The translations under genes were made by a program, and so were the position numbers. Of a stretch of 64,000 nucleotides of DNA, positions 1 to 8,001 are shown piece after piece; position 1 is the stretch's first letter; the number at the start of each line of letters is the position of its first letter. Source of the DNA: CAYNND01 sp964398775 (GTDB taxonomy: Bacteria > Patescibacteriota > Minisyncoccia > Phycocordibacterales > UBA2100); the NCBI GenBank assembly GCA_964398775.1, contig CAYNND010000005.1, forward strand, positions 7,837 through 71,836, given 5' to 3'. The notes under the pieces were generated by a model. The model was not told where the DNA came from, ran no database searches, and saw only the letters and a list, made by a program, of their open reading frames with translations.

Positions 1-416
1 TTCACTTTAAGCATAAAAGAAGCTTCACGTTTTGGAATGAGCCATTCATCAAGTGAGATACTCTCAAGGAGTGATTCTTCTGCAGGTGTCGGGAAACCAG
101 CTTCTATAAGTCCGAGCACTTTCAGTTCAGCAATTGGTGATTTTTGTGACGTTTTGTGTGCGTGCGAAACGCTGTGTACCAATGGTGATTTTTGAGCTGT
201 TGTTTTTGGTATGAGTTTGCCTGCTGAGTCACGTTCGAGGAACCCTAAAACAATGAGCTCACGAATGTAGCGGTACGCAGTGTCTTTAGACTTCACACCA
301 AGAACTTTTACAGCTTCTTGGTATGAAGGCATGCGACGATGCATTTGATAAAACGCATCGAGTTTTCTAAACCGATCAGTACTTTCCTGACTTTTCATTA
401 TCGCCTTGCGGGGCAT
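1..416 (-). CDS. lexA: LexA/UmuD-like S24 SOS repressor (left-truncated)
   Basis: The gene runs off the left edge; 138 residues are visible. Residues about 17-65 form a LexA-type winged helix (MPSYQEAVKVLGVKSKDTAY followed by a wing). After a polar linker comes Ala106-Gly107 in EAGFPTPAEES, which matches the autocleavage site of LexA/UmuD proteins. The S24 Ser/Lys dyad would lie outside the window. I chose the upstream ATG (MPRKAIMKSQ) because a TACACT -10 ends exactly 6 nt before it; a later in-frame ATG is at 398. A LexA operator sits in the promoter spacer, so the gene is probably autoregulated and induced by DNA damage. A phage-type S24 repressor is possible, but the box argues for the host SOS regulator. 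Confidence 0.85.
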   Translation of the reverse strand, partial: MPRKAIMKSQESTDRFRKLDAFYQMHRRMPSYQEAVKVLGVKSKDTAYRYIRELIVLGFLERDSAGKLIPKTTAQKSPLVHSVSHAHKTSQKSPIAELKVLGLIEAGFPTPAEESLLESISLDEWLIPKREASFMLKV

Positions 417-422
417 GTCTTG

Positions 423-451
423 AGTGTATCGAACGAACGTTCTTTATACAA
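423..451 (-). promoter_or_regulatory. lexA promoter
   Basis: On the minus strand TTGTAT (451-446), a 17-nt spacer and TACACT (428-423) precede the lexA ATG by 6 nt. Predicted start of transcription is at or next to the start codon. Confidence 0.65.
430..443. promoter_or_regulatory. LexA (SOS) operator
   Basis: CGAACGAACGTTCT contains the dyad GAAC-N4-GTTC and matches 13 of 14 positions of the Gram-positive type LexA box CGAACRNRYGTTYC. It occupies the spacer between the predicted -35 and -10 of lexA, where bound LexA would block RNA polymerase. Confidence 0.8.
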
Positions 452-491
452 GATACTAAAAAAGGAAGTTGTGTATAAGTATGGAGGCCAC

Positions 492-806
492 TTAGTTATG
501 CATGTGTACGTGGTTTTCGCCCCACAGAGTATCTTGTTCAGCAGGGGTGAGGGCGCGGATGCCGACAGCAGTGAGTGCAGTATTGAGCTCCGAGAGTAGG
601 TTTTCGCGTACCTGAGGTGTAGCACCGCTTTGCGCTGAGCTTATGACGTCGCGAAGTGCCTTGTGTGCACGATTGCCTTTCTCATCAGCGCGGAGTGAGC
701 GTATGGTTCCCATAAGAGCAGCAGTACTAGGAGCGTTCACATGTTCAGAACGAACATCAGTTCTATTAGTAACAAAACGTTTGATTCTTTCCGTAAGTCC
801 TCCCAT
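492..806 (-). CDS. Hypothetical protein, 104 aa
   Basis: A small charged protein with no cysteine, membrane segment or recognised motif. It starts 27 nt after the helicase stop and has TACAAT 8 nt before the ATG, so it may be co-transcribed with the helicase or have its own start. A GGAGG lies just inside the reading frame instead of upstream. Its coding sequence contains a second GAAC-N4-GTTC dyad (751-764). No function can be assigned. Confidence 0.55.
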   Translation of the reverse strand: MGGLTERIKRFVTNRTDVRSEHVNAPSTAALMGTIRSLRADEKGNRAHKALRDVISSAQSGATPQVRENLLSELNTALTAVGIRALTPAEQDTLWGENHVHMHN

Positions 807-833
807 ATGTGACTATTGTAATATGTATAAACA

Positions 834-2546
834 CTAGCGCAAGCAACGAAGTAGTCGGGCAATGCGAATATCATCGAAGGTGCATTCAGTCTTCCGTTCT
901 TCAAGGTATGACTTTATAGGGGTCAATTTAAGCCCTATCCCCTCCCCTGCGTCGCCTGTTTTCTCAATGGCATCACATGCAGACAAGATTTTCTTTAGCA
1001 GCGGGGGTCGTACTAAGCCCGCAAAGTGTTTTTTAGGGATATGCTCTCCAGCTGCTGCGGCCTTTTCGAGATGGTTCATAACAGTACCAGGAGTAAGTTC
1101 AAGTGCAGTAGCGATTGCAGTAATGCTGTTGCCCTGTAGGAATCTCTCAAGTGTCTCTCTCCAAGATTCACCACGAGCTCGAGTTATCTTTCTCCGCTTC
1201 GATTTTTCTTGATTTACAACTTTTATAGAGCCGCCCGAGTCATGTATAAAACGTTCATGTTTTGCGCGAATCTCAGTTTTTGAAAGAGCTTGAATGCGCG
1301 CTTCTGCATTGCGAGACATCTGCTGCAATTTTGCATCAAACGAGACAACTCGTGGGTGCATGCGGAGCGCGTCTCGTGAAAAGCCGGTGAGTGTGAGCCC
1401 TGCAAGTGTACGCACACGAGATAGTGCAACATATCCCATACCTGGGGCAAATGCGCGTGAAATATCTATGATTGCCGCATCAAGACTCATGCCCTGGCTT
1501 TTATGCACTGTGATTGCCCAGGCAAGTCTGAGAGGTAGCTGAGTGATACTTGCAACTACTTTGCCATTATCATTCTCCAGAGACCATTCTGTGGCTTCTA
1601 CGAGCATCTGTGAGCCTGATGCGGTCCGAACTTGAGGGAATCCCTGCGGTGAGAAGCCTATGACCTCTCCCCGAGTACCATTTACATACCCTTTCTCAGG
1701 GTTGTTTTTTACAAAGAGTACTTGTGCACCCTCCTTAAGGGTAAGTCGTTCTGGTGCGAGACATCCCTTCTTCAGGGCCTCGACGTGGTGCTCTTTCCCG
1801 TGCGTATGCATGGTGTACGACTCAACTCTACCACCAAGGGAAGACAGTTTCTTTTCATTCTCTCCATCGACATCGACATTATGTGTGTAGATACGAGTAA
1901 TAGTTTCATCAAGTTCTATGGTCGTGTCATCTTGATGACGTTCCTGTAGGACTGTAAGGTGATCATCGGTAAGAGTCTGCGAACGAAGTGCATTGAGAAT
2001 TTCAATGAAAGTTCCATCTTGCTGTCTGAATTGCTCTTTCAAATAGCAGACTGCTGGTTTGAGCTCTGCCCATGCTTTTGCATCTATCGCGAGTGATTCC
2101 TGCCCGCGTGTGACTGGTGGCAACTGAAAAAGGTCTCCGCAAAACACAACTTGCATACCACCAAATGGTTTCTCATTTCTTCGCATGTGTTTCGCAAGTT
2201 TGTTCAATGTATCGAGGAACATTCCAGAGAGCATAGATATTTCATCGATGATGAGCACGTGGGTTCGCTGATACCGGTCCCAGAGTGCTTTCCTCGACTC
2301 AAGAGCATCCATTTCGTATTCATTGAGTCCATCTTTTGCTCCGACACCTGACCAAGAGTGTATTGTCACACCCCCAATGTGTGTTGCTGCAATTCCTGTC
2401 GATGCAGTAATTGCATGCGCGATGTCATGTTCTTTTAAATAATCTATGTACGCACGAAGTGTGTGACTTTTCCCTGTACCTGCACCGCCCGTCAAAAAAA
2501 CGCTCGTGCCAAGTTTCAGTATGTCGAGCGCATCCTTCTGCAACAT
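834..2546 (-). CDS. Pif1/RecD-like SF1 DNA helicase with C-terminal HTH
   Basis: An ATP-dependent DNA helicase of the Pif1/RecD2 branch of superfamily 1. Walker A GGAGTGKS is at residues 20-27, Walker B LIIDEISML at 98-106, motif III GDLFQLPPV at 137-145, then EQFRQ and the UvrD_C2-type VHKSQGMSLD...VALSRVR motif. Residues about 455-505 form a helix-turn-helix (ITAIATALELTPGTV) like the C-terminal HTH found on some RecQ and Pif1 helicases, probably a DNA or partner contact. TATGCT ends 6 nt before the ATG. It lies near lexA, which fits a repair or fork-restart role, but its promoter has no SOS box. Confidence 0.88.
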   Translation of the reverse strand: MLQKDALDILKLGTSVFLTGGAGTGKSHTLRAYIDYLKEHDIAHAITASTGIAATHIGGVTIHSWSGVGAKDGLNEYEMDALESRKALWDRYQRTHVLIIDEISMLSGMFLDTLNKLAKHMRRNEKPFGGMQVVFCGDLFQLPPVTRGQESLAIDAKAWAELKPAVCYLKEQFRQQDGTFIEILNALRSQTLTDDHLTVLQERHQDDTTIELDETITRIYTHNVDVDGENEKKLSSLGGRVESYTMHTHGKEHHVEALKKGCLAPERLTLKEGAQVLFVKNNPEKGYVNGTRGEVIGFSPQGFPQVRTASGSQMLVEATEWSLENDNGKVVASITQLPLRLAWAITVHKSQGMSLDAAIIDISRAFAPGMGYVALSRVRTLAGLTLTGFSRDALRMHPRVVSFDAKLQQMSRNAEARIQALSKTEIRAKHERFIHDSGGSIKVVNQEKSKRRKITRARGESWRETLERFLQGNSITAIATALELTPGTVMNHLEKAAAAGEHIPKKHFAGLVRPPLLKKILSACDAIEKTGDAGEGIGLKLTPIKSYLEERKTECTFDDIRIARLLRCLR

Positions 2547-2552
2547 GAGAGG

Positions 2553-2601
2553 AGCATATCATACTCGACTAGTTTCTGTGATGTGAAAAATGTCGTATGA
2601 T
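2553..2601. promoter_or_regulatory. Divergent leaderless promoters
   Basis: Minus-strand TATGCT (2558-2553) ends 6 nt before the helicase ATG. Plus-strand TATGAT (2596-2601) ends 6 nt before the ATG at 2608. Confidence 0.55.
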
Positions 2602-2607
2602 TTGCTT

Positions 2608-3120
2608 ATGGACCCACACCAAGATGGACCGAGAGTATCAACAATTATTTCGCTGCTAGCAGCGCTCATCATTTTTGGCGGACTATACATTATTATTCCG
2701 CGGTATCTTGAGCAGAAGCCGATTGTAGAGACGGAGCAGCTCGTTCATGTACAAGATGAGGCAAGCCCATTACCGACACGAGAACATGACCAGCAAGGTC
2801 TCGCACCTACACCAACGACAGACCGTTTCAGCGCATTGTTTGCAGCTGTGGAGCGAAGTATGCAGCTTGAGCATTGTCAAAATTTTGCTCAAGCTGACTA
2901 TCTTGCAGCGTGGCTTTCAACATGCAGTAAAAAGTCTATGGTTTCAGATGCGTGCGCTGCAGAGCTCACAGCAATACAAAACTCAAGCCCAGTCGATATG
3001 CAGCGTCTGAGTCGTGCTATGAGTACTACCTGCACATGCGCGCTAACACAATCTGAAGCCCGAGCTACAGAAGATATGCTCAAGCGCTCTCAGAATATCT
3101 GCCAGCAAAAATACAAATAG
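2608..3120 (+). CDS. Membrane-anchored Cys-rich hypothetical protein
   Basis: 170 residues from the chosen start. One hydrophobic segment (about residues 11-32) is followed by a Pro/Gln-rich stretch and a C-terminal domain with six cysteines, including a CTC pair. The topology suggests a short N-terminal anchor with the Cys domain outside the membrane, where three disulfides could form (inference). An in-frame ATG at 2590 exists, but TATGAT at 2596-2601 overlaps it and is 6 nt from 2608, so 2608 is preferred. It converges on the SGNH hydrolase gene with a 4-nt gap. I do not recognise the family. Confidence 0.6.
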   Translation: MDPHQDGPRVSTIISLLAALIIFGGLYIIIPRYLEQKPIVETEQLVHVQDEASPLPTREHDQQGLAPTPTTDRFSALFAAVERSMQLEHCQNFAQADYLAAWLSTCSKKSMVSDACAAELTAIQNSSPVDMQRLSRAMSTTCTCALTQSEARATEDMLKRSQNICQQKYK

Positions 3121-3124
3121 GTGC

Positions 3125-3892
3125 TTATACAAGCTTCCTCGCGCGCATCATCGGATGGAGGACTTCTTCATCATATCTTTTAAAGATATAGCGATATCCT
3201 GCGTCACTTGGGTGATATCCATCAGCTGAAAAATATATATCTGGGTGACGCTTGAAAGGATCCTCGTGATTATCTTTCATGATGTGCAGAAATGAAACGT
3301 GCTGACCCACAAACTGATGCTTGAGAATTTTTTGTGCGCGTGTATTCACCCATGAAATCACTTTCCGCACTTTTTTTGTAATGATAGGCACCATGTCGGG
3401 ATCACCGATTGCCCAGCAAATCTCATCCGAGCGTGCTTCGAGAAGCTCTGCTATATGCTTCAGTTTTTTTGTGAAATGGAAGAGGTGGAGATGGACAATG
3501 TCATTTGCACCAATGAACAAGAGTGTTGTATCAAAATGTTCTTCCGCTGGGATATGTGATAGTAGTTGAGGTATGTCTGTTGTTTTCGCTCCAAACTTCC
3601 CTATGACACGCACGTACACTTTGTCTTTATAGGTATCCACGACTCTGCGATGGAGCTTTGCTTCATGAGTTTTTGCGCCACAAGAAAGTGACATCGAATC
3701 GCCGATAATAAGTATTTTCATAGGCGCAAATGGGTTGCCTACGACTGCCTGCACAACATTGTCAGAAAATGCAGTGTCTTCTGGGTCAACACTGAGGATG
3801 TGCTTGTAGAGATGATACATGAAGGCTTCAGTGTAGAAGCGGTTGTATTCAAGCGACAAGCCAAAGAGTGATAGTGCGAGCAATTGCCACAT
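3125..3892 (-). CDS. SGNH/GDSL-family hydrolase
   Basis: A 255-aa esterase-type hydrolase with all SGNH blocks. Block I is IIGDSMS with nucleophile Ser66, block II the Gly in GKFGAKTTD, block III FIGANDI with Asn130, and block V DGYHPSDAG with Asp224 and His227. The first 57 residues are extra and partly hydrophobic, and may associate with the membrane. The substrate cannot be told from sequence; deacetylation or deacylation of cell-surface glycans or lipids would fit the cell-wall neighbours. TATGAT 6 nt before the ATG suggests its own leaderless promoter. Confidence 0.8.
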   Translation of the reverse strand: MWQLLALSLFGLSLEYNRFYTEAFMYHLYKHILSVDPEDTAFSDNVVQAVVGNPFAPMKILIIGDSMSLSCGAKTHEAKLHRRVVDTYKDKVYVRVIGKFGAKTTDIPQLLSHIPAEEHFDTTLLFIGANDIVHLHLFHFTKKLKHIAELLEARSDEICWAIGDPDMVPIITKKVRKVISWVNTRAQKILKHQFVGQHVSFLHIMKDNHEDPFKRHPDIYFSADGYHPSDAGYRYIFKRYDEEVLHPMMRARKLV

Positions 3893-3898
3893 AGCAAC

Positions 3899-3904
3899 AT
3901 CATA
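3899..3904 (-). promoter_or_regulatory. -10 of SGNH hydrolase gene
   Basis: TATGAT on the minus strand ends 6 nt before the ATG at 3892. Confidence 0.5.
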
Positions 3905-3945
3905 GCCTCATTTTGAGGCCTGACGTGTCTTGCTGTGGACAAAGT

Positions 3946-5325
3946 TTAGAGATACTCAAGTGGATTCAGATATCCACTCCATGCAGATACTGGCACAGCA
4001 ACGTTTCTACACGGGCTTGATGAGCGAACATCACCCATTTTTACTACTTTGACGGCATCAGCTGCGTAGACTGTAAAGTGGAGGTGTGGACCGGTCGAGT
4101 AGCCAGTGTTCCCTGAATATCCAATAACTTCACCTGTTGTAACTGATTGCCCCGCTGAGACGTTTATTACTGAAAGGTGGCCATAGAGTGTTGCGAGACC
4201 GTTCGGGTGTCTGAGAAGCACGTACTTTCCGTATGAGTAACAGCCTCGAGCGACATCTGTGTTCCCAGTTGCAAGTACTGTTCCAGTTAAGGCTGCTTTT
4301 ACTGGTGTTCCAACTGACGCTTGGAAGTCAACACCGTTGTGTCCTTTCCCGCCGTATGCTCCGCTTTTTGCAAAAGCAGTTGTACCAAATTTCTGTGTGA
4401 TTCGTACTTTATCGAGTGGCCAAGTAAGAATTCCCTTTCCTGCGGATGGAATCTTTGTTCTGTCGAGAACGTAGCGCAACTGCGACTCATAGCTCGCCAT
4501 TTCTGCCTCGAAGGCTGCCTTTGCTTTTTTCTTTTCTGCAAGAATTCTTTGGTATTCTGATTCTTGGTTCTTTGTTTGAGCAAGTATTGTAGTCTTTGTT
4601 GCTCGAGTGATATCAAGTGACTGTTTCTGCACCAGGTAGTTTTTCTGCTGCTTCGCGAGAGTCACTTTTTGATTTTCATTTGCAGCTTTCAGTGTCTCAA
4701 TAGCTTTTCTTTCTTTGCGAAGGAGTTCAACTCGGGCCTGTACTGTTTGTTGCACATCTCGCAGGTTCTCAATGTTGTTGATGGTAGTAGATAGTGTGCC
4801 ATTTCGCAAAAAGTTCTCCATGAAAGATGTGTCTTCTGTTGAATCTACAGAGCGTATTGTTTCAGCCGTTGCTGCAATCATACGCTTCAGTGCCTCAGAA
4901 CGTGTACCCACCTCCTTTGTTAGCGATTGGATGCGCTCCTCGGCATCACCGATGCGCTCCTTGGTCAGAGCAATATTAGCCGTTGTGCGCTTTCTATTCA
5001 GGTCAAGCTCGTAGATTGTGTTTGTGAGTGTTCGCTTCTGTGCACTCACGGTGTTTAGTTCTTTTTGGTATTTTGAAATTTCAGTTTCAAGTTTGTTTAT
5101 TTCTTTTGCGCGCGAGTTTATCTGTAACCTTAAGATTTCAGCGTTAGCACGTTCTTTCGCTGCCTCCTCTTCTTGTATACGTCGCGATTCTGCTGCAGCA
5201 CGTTCTTCGGCGGCACGTGTCGCTGCATCCTCTGGGCTTTCCTCTTGGGCATACACGACAAATGAAGATGCAGATGCAGCACATATCAGCGTCAAAAAAA
5301 GTAGTGCAAAACGTCGTTTCAGCAT
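3946..5325 (-). CDS. EnvC-like M23 murein hydrolase / activator
   Basis: 459 aa. The N-terminus (MLKRRFALLFLTLICAASAS) is a signal peptide. Residues about 35-265 are charged Ala/Glu/Lys/Arg-rich coiled coil. The C-terminal third is an M23 (LytM) domain with HNGVD and GPHLHF, so the zinc ligands H, D and H of the HxxxD and HxH motifs are present; it could therefore be an active endopeptidase, unlike E. coli EnvC. It probably cuts or activates cutting of peptidoglycan at division. The start at 5325 is preferred over 5373 because of the signal peptide and TATACT 6 nt upstream, and it removes an overlap with gltX. Confidence 0.87.
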   Translation of the reverse strand: MLKRRFALLFLTLICAASASSFVVYAQEESPEDAATRAAEERAAAESRRIQEEEAAKERANAEILRLQINSRAKEINKLETEISKYQKELNTVSAQKRTLTNTIYELDLNRKRTTANIALTKERIGDAEERIQSLTKEVGTRSEALKRMIAATAETIRSVDSTEDTSFMENFLRNGTLSTTINNIENLRDVQQTVQARVELLRKERKAIETLKAANENQKVTLAKQQKNYLVQKQSLDITRATKTTILAQTKNQESEYQRILAEKKKAKAAFEAEMASYESQLRYVLDRTKIPSAGKGILTWPLDKVRITQKFGTTAFAKSGAYGGKGHNGVDFQASVGTPVKAALTGTVLATGNTDVARGCYSYGKYVLLRHPNGLATLYGHLSVINVSAGQSVTTGEVIGYSGNTGYSTGPHLHFTVYAADAVKVVKMGDVRSSSPCRNVAVPVSAWSGYLNPLEYL

Positions 5326-5331
5326 TCCCTT

Positions 5332-5337
5332 AGTATA
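5332..5337 (-). promoter_or_regulatory. -10 of M23 peptidase gene
   Basis: TATACT on the minus strand ends 6 nt before the ATG at 5325. The 6-nt spacer AAGGGA could also act as a weak Shine-Dalgarno if longer transcripts come from gltX. Confidence 0.55.
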
Positions 5338-5350
5338 CAGGATGCGGGTC

Positions 5351-6784
5351 TTACTGTTGAGCGTTTTCAACACGCTTTAAAGTTTCTTCCTTGCCGATGA
5401 TTGCGGCTACAGTAAATGGATCTGGAGATTTCTCCTTGCCTGTGAGGGCAACGCGTAGGGGCCAGAGGACGGCACCTCTACCTTTTTCTTCTGCATACCC
5501 CCACAGGGCATTCTTTACTGTCTCAGCATCCCAAGTGTCACTCGTACTATTAAGGAGGTTGTAGACGTTCTTCAGGTGCTCCCGTGTTTCCTCAAGTGTT
5601 CCCTTTTTGGGAACTATAATTGCCGAGACATTACCTGGTGTTTCTGTAAAAAAGTCATAGTCTCCTGCTGCGCACTGCTCTCGTATATCTGAAAATACCT
5701 GTGCTCTGTCTTTTGCGAGTGGAATTATTTTTTCAATAAGCGATTCATGAGTTCGAAGTGTGTCGCTGAAAAATGGCAGTGCGAGTTTTGTGAATGTTGC
5801 GCGGTCAGTATCATACAACTTGAGCATATACTCTCGGTTGTACCATTTCAATTTATCTTCATTGAGTACCGCTCCGTGTGTCTGTATTCCATCAATAGAA
5901 AATGCACTCACTAGCTCATCTCTTGAGAAAAGCTCTTGCTCGGTGCCTGGATTCCATCCGATGAATGCAAGGAAGTTAATCATCGCCTCAGGAAGGTATC
6001 CTTCAGTTCGATACTCGAGGACATCTTTTGCCCCATCACGTTTGCCGAGCTTCTTTGTCTTGTCTTCACGAAGTATTGGTGGAAGTGTAACGAGCTTTGG
6101 CTGCGGTATACCAAGCGCTTCGTACAAACTGAGAAATTTTGGTGTGCTTGAGATAAATTCATCTGCACGCATGATATGTGTCACACCCATGTTGTAATCA
6201 TCAACGATGTGCGCAAAATTGTACGTCGGGTAGCCGTCCGCCTTAATCAAGATGAAATCATCCAGTGCCTCCTCTCCTGCTTCGAGGTCTCCTCGTACTT
6301 CATCATGCCATTTCATGCGCTTTACTTCCGGTACGCGAAAGCGAAGTGGTCGCTTTCCATCCCAGATACCGGGATTCACTGGTCGATGTTCACGAAACAA
6401 AAATGGTCGTTTCTCGTTTTGCGCCTTGCGTCGAAATGCATCTACCTCTTCTGCACTATATGGGTCAGCGTATGCATATCCTTTCTTTATAAGTAGTTCC
6501 GCCATTTCTCTATATGTACTAAGGCGCTCAGACTGGATAGCTGAGCCGAATGGGTTGTGCATGTCTGGTCCGAAGTCCCACTGGAGTCCGAGCCATGTAA
6601 GCGTTTCTTGGATGTGCGCAATCGAGCCAGGCACTTCACGTTCTTTGTCCGTGTCTTCAATGCGGAGTATAAAAGTACCACCTTCTTTTCGAGCGAGTAG
6701 CCATGCAAATAGAGCAGTTCTGAGACCTCCAATATGCATGAAGCCAGTAGGGCTAGGGGCAAAACGTGTGACAACCTTAGACAT
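5351..6784 (-). CDS. gltX: Glutamyl-tRNA synthetase
   Basis: A class I synthetase (477 aa) that charges tRNA-Glu, and possibly tRNA-Gln if Gln-tRNA is made by a GatCAB amidotransferase (not in this window). The HIGH motif appears as HIGG in RFAPSPTGFMHIGG and the KMSKS motif as KLGKRDGA. The start is taken at MSKVVTRFAPSP. TACACT lies 7 nt upstream of this ATG. It sits between murG and the M23 peptidase gene in the cell-wall run. Confidence 0.95.
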   Translation of the reverse strand: MSKVVTRFAPSPTGFMHIGGLRTALFAWLLARKEGGTFILRIEDTDKEREVPGSIAHIQETLTWLGLQWDFGPDMHNPFGSAIQSERLSTYREMAELLIKKGYAYADPYSAEEVDAFRRKAQNEKRPFLFREHRPVNPGIWDGKRPLRFRVPEVKRMKWHDEVRGDLEAGEEALDDFILIKADGYPTYNFAHIVDDYNMGVTHIMRADEFISSTPKFLSLYEALGIPQPKLVTLPPILREDKTKKLGKRDGAKDVLEYRTEGYLPEAMINFLAFIGWNPGTEQELFSRDELVSAFSIDGIQTHGAVLNEDKLKWYNREYMLKLYDTDRATFTKLALPFFSDTLRTHESLIEKIIPLAKDRAQVFSDIREQCAAGDYDFFTETPGNVSAIIVPKKGTLEETREHLKNVYNLLNSTSDTWDAETVKNALWGYAEEKGRGAVLWPLRVALTGKEKSPDPFTVAAIIGKEETLKRVENAQQ

Positions 6785-6825
6785 GTTCGCGAGTGTATAC
6801 CGATTAATATGCTTGAGCAACCAGG

Positions 6826-7962
6826 CTAGTCCTCGTGTTCAAGTACTGTTCCAAGAATAACTTGTGCCATTTTCTTTGCTGCGTCTGGCCGAGCAAATGC
6901 TCGTGCAGCTCGTGACATGTTCTCACGAATCTCCTTTGTCTCCATGATGCGATCAATCTCTGAAGCAAGGATATGTGCAGTGAGATTTTTTTGTTCTATG
7001 ACTGTGCACCCTCCTGCGCGCATATATGCAAATGCGTTTTTTGTCTGGTCATGTGATATGTCTTCAGGTATAGGCACGATAATACTTGGGAGTCCCCACT
7101 GCGCAATCTCAAATATACCTCCAGTTCCAGCACGTGAGACGACAAGTGACGCGGCTCCCGCTGCCATTTTCATTGCGAGTGCATTTAAGAATCCATATGT
7201 TTTGTAACGAGGTGCATACTCGTTATTGTTCAACATGACATGTGCAATACCGCGTACTTCTTCGAGGTTTGTTGCGCCAGTTTGGTGCACGATTTGATAT
7301 TTAGGCAGAAGTAACGTGAGTGCATCGAGTACTGTGTTGTTTATTGTTTGTGCGCCCGATGAACCTCCAAGAACGAGTATGGTTGGAAGTTCGGGTGATA
7401 GTTCGAGAAATGTGTGCATACCTTCTTTTGCTGGGAACATCACATCTTTTCGCACTGGGTTTCCTACGAGCGCAATTTTCTCTCGTGGTGCAAGCATTTG
7501 GTCTTCAGTGCCCGGGTATGAGATACCAATATACTTTGCAAACTTCGACGCGTACTTGTTTGTTCGTCCAACTGACGCATCTGATTCATGTACGATAACA
7601 GGGATGGTCAGTATTCGTGCTGCTACAACAGTCGGAAACGCTGCGTATCCTCCTTTGCAAAATACTACATCCGGGTAGAGAGAGTAGAGTTGAAAGATGG
7701 ATTGAATGATTCCAAAAAAAGTCTTGAACATATCGAGCACATTGAGTATCGATGCATATCTGCGCATCTTCCCTGCAGGTGATTGAACAAAAGTTATGTT
7801 GTGCTCAAGAAGTGCCTGTTTATCGTATGGTTCAGGACCGATGTAATAGAGTTGCGGTTCGAGGATACGTCGCTCTTCACAGATGCGATAGATTTCTTCC
7901 GCAACTGCTATCAGTGGGTAGAAATGTCCTCCCGTGCCTCCTCCTGTTAGTACTACCTTCAT
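6826..7962 (-). CDS. murG: UDP-GlcNAc:lipid I N-acetylglucosaminyltransferase
   Basis: MurG transfers GlcNAc to lipid I on the cytoplasmic membrane face to make lipid II. The 378-aa protein has the N-terminal GGTGGH loop (residues 7-12), the C-terminal domain GGSSGAQTIN and VSRAGTGGIFEIAQWGLPSIIVPIP donor-site motifs. It follows mraY and ftsW in a partial dcw-like run that lacks mur ligases and ftsQAZ here. A TACAAT lies 8 nt before the ATG. Confidence 0.95.
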   Translation of the reverse strand: MKVVLTGGGTGGHFYPLIAVAEEIYRICEERRILEPQLYYIGPEPYDKQALLEHNITFVQSPAGKMRRYASILNVLDMFKTFFGIIQSIFQLYSLYPDVVFCKGGYAAFPTVVAARILTIPVIVHESDASVGRTNKYASKFAKYIGISYPGTEDQMLAPREKIALVGNPVRKDVMFPAKEGMHTFLELSPELPTILVLGGSSGAQTINNTVLDALTLLLPKYQIVHQTGATNLEEVRGIAHVMLNNNEYAPRYKTYGFLNALAMKMAAGAASLVVSRAGTGGIFEIAQWGLPSIIVPIPEDISHDQTKNAFAYMRAGGCTVIEQKNLTAHILASEIDRIMETKEIRENMSRAARAFARPDAAKKMAQVILGTVLEHED

Positions 7963-8001
7963 GGTTGTCTATTGTACGGTTAAATACGAATTTCTCAAAG
8001 A

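Noticed and set aside
751..764. A second GAAC-N4-GTTC dyad resembling an SOS box
   Set aside because: It lies inside the coding sequence of the 104-aa gene, matches the full consensus less well, and no promoter lies around it. Probably chance.
6252..6860. A 202-aa plus-strand frame opposite gltX
   Set aside because: It is antisense to a strongly conserved synthetase, Ser-rich and low in family-like features, with no promoter. A shadow frame.
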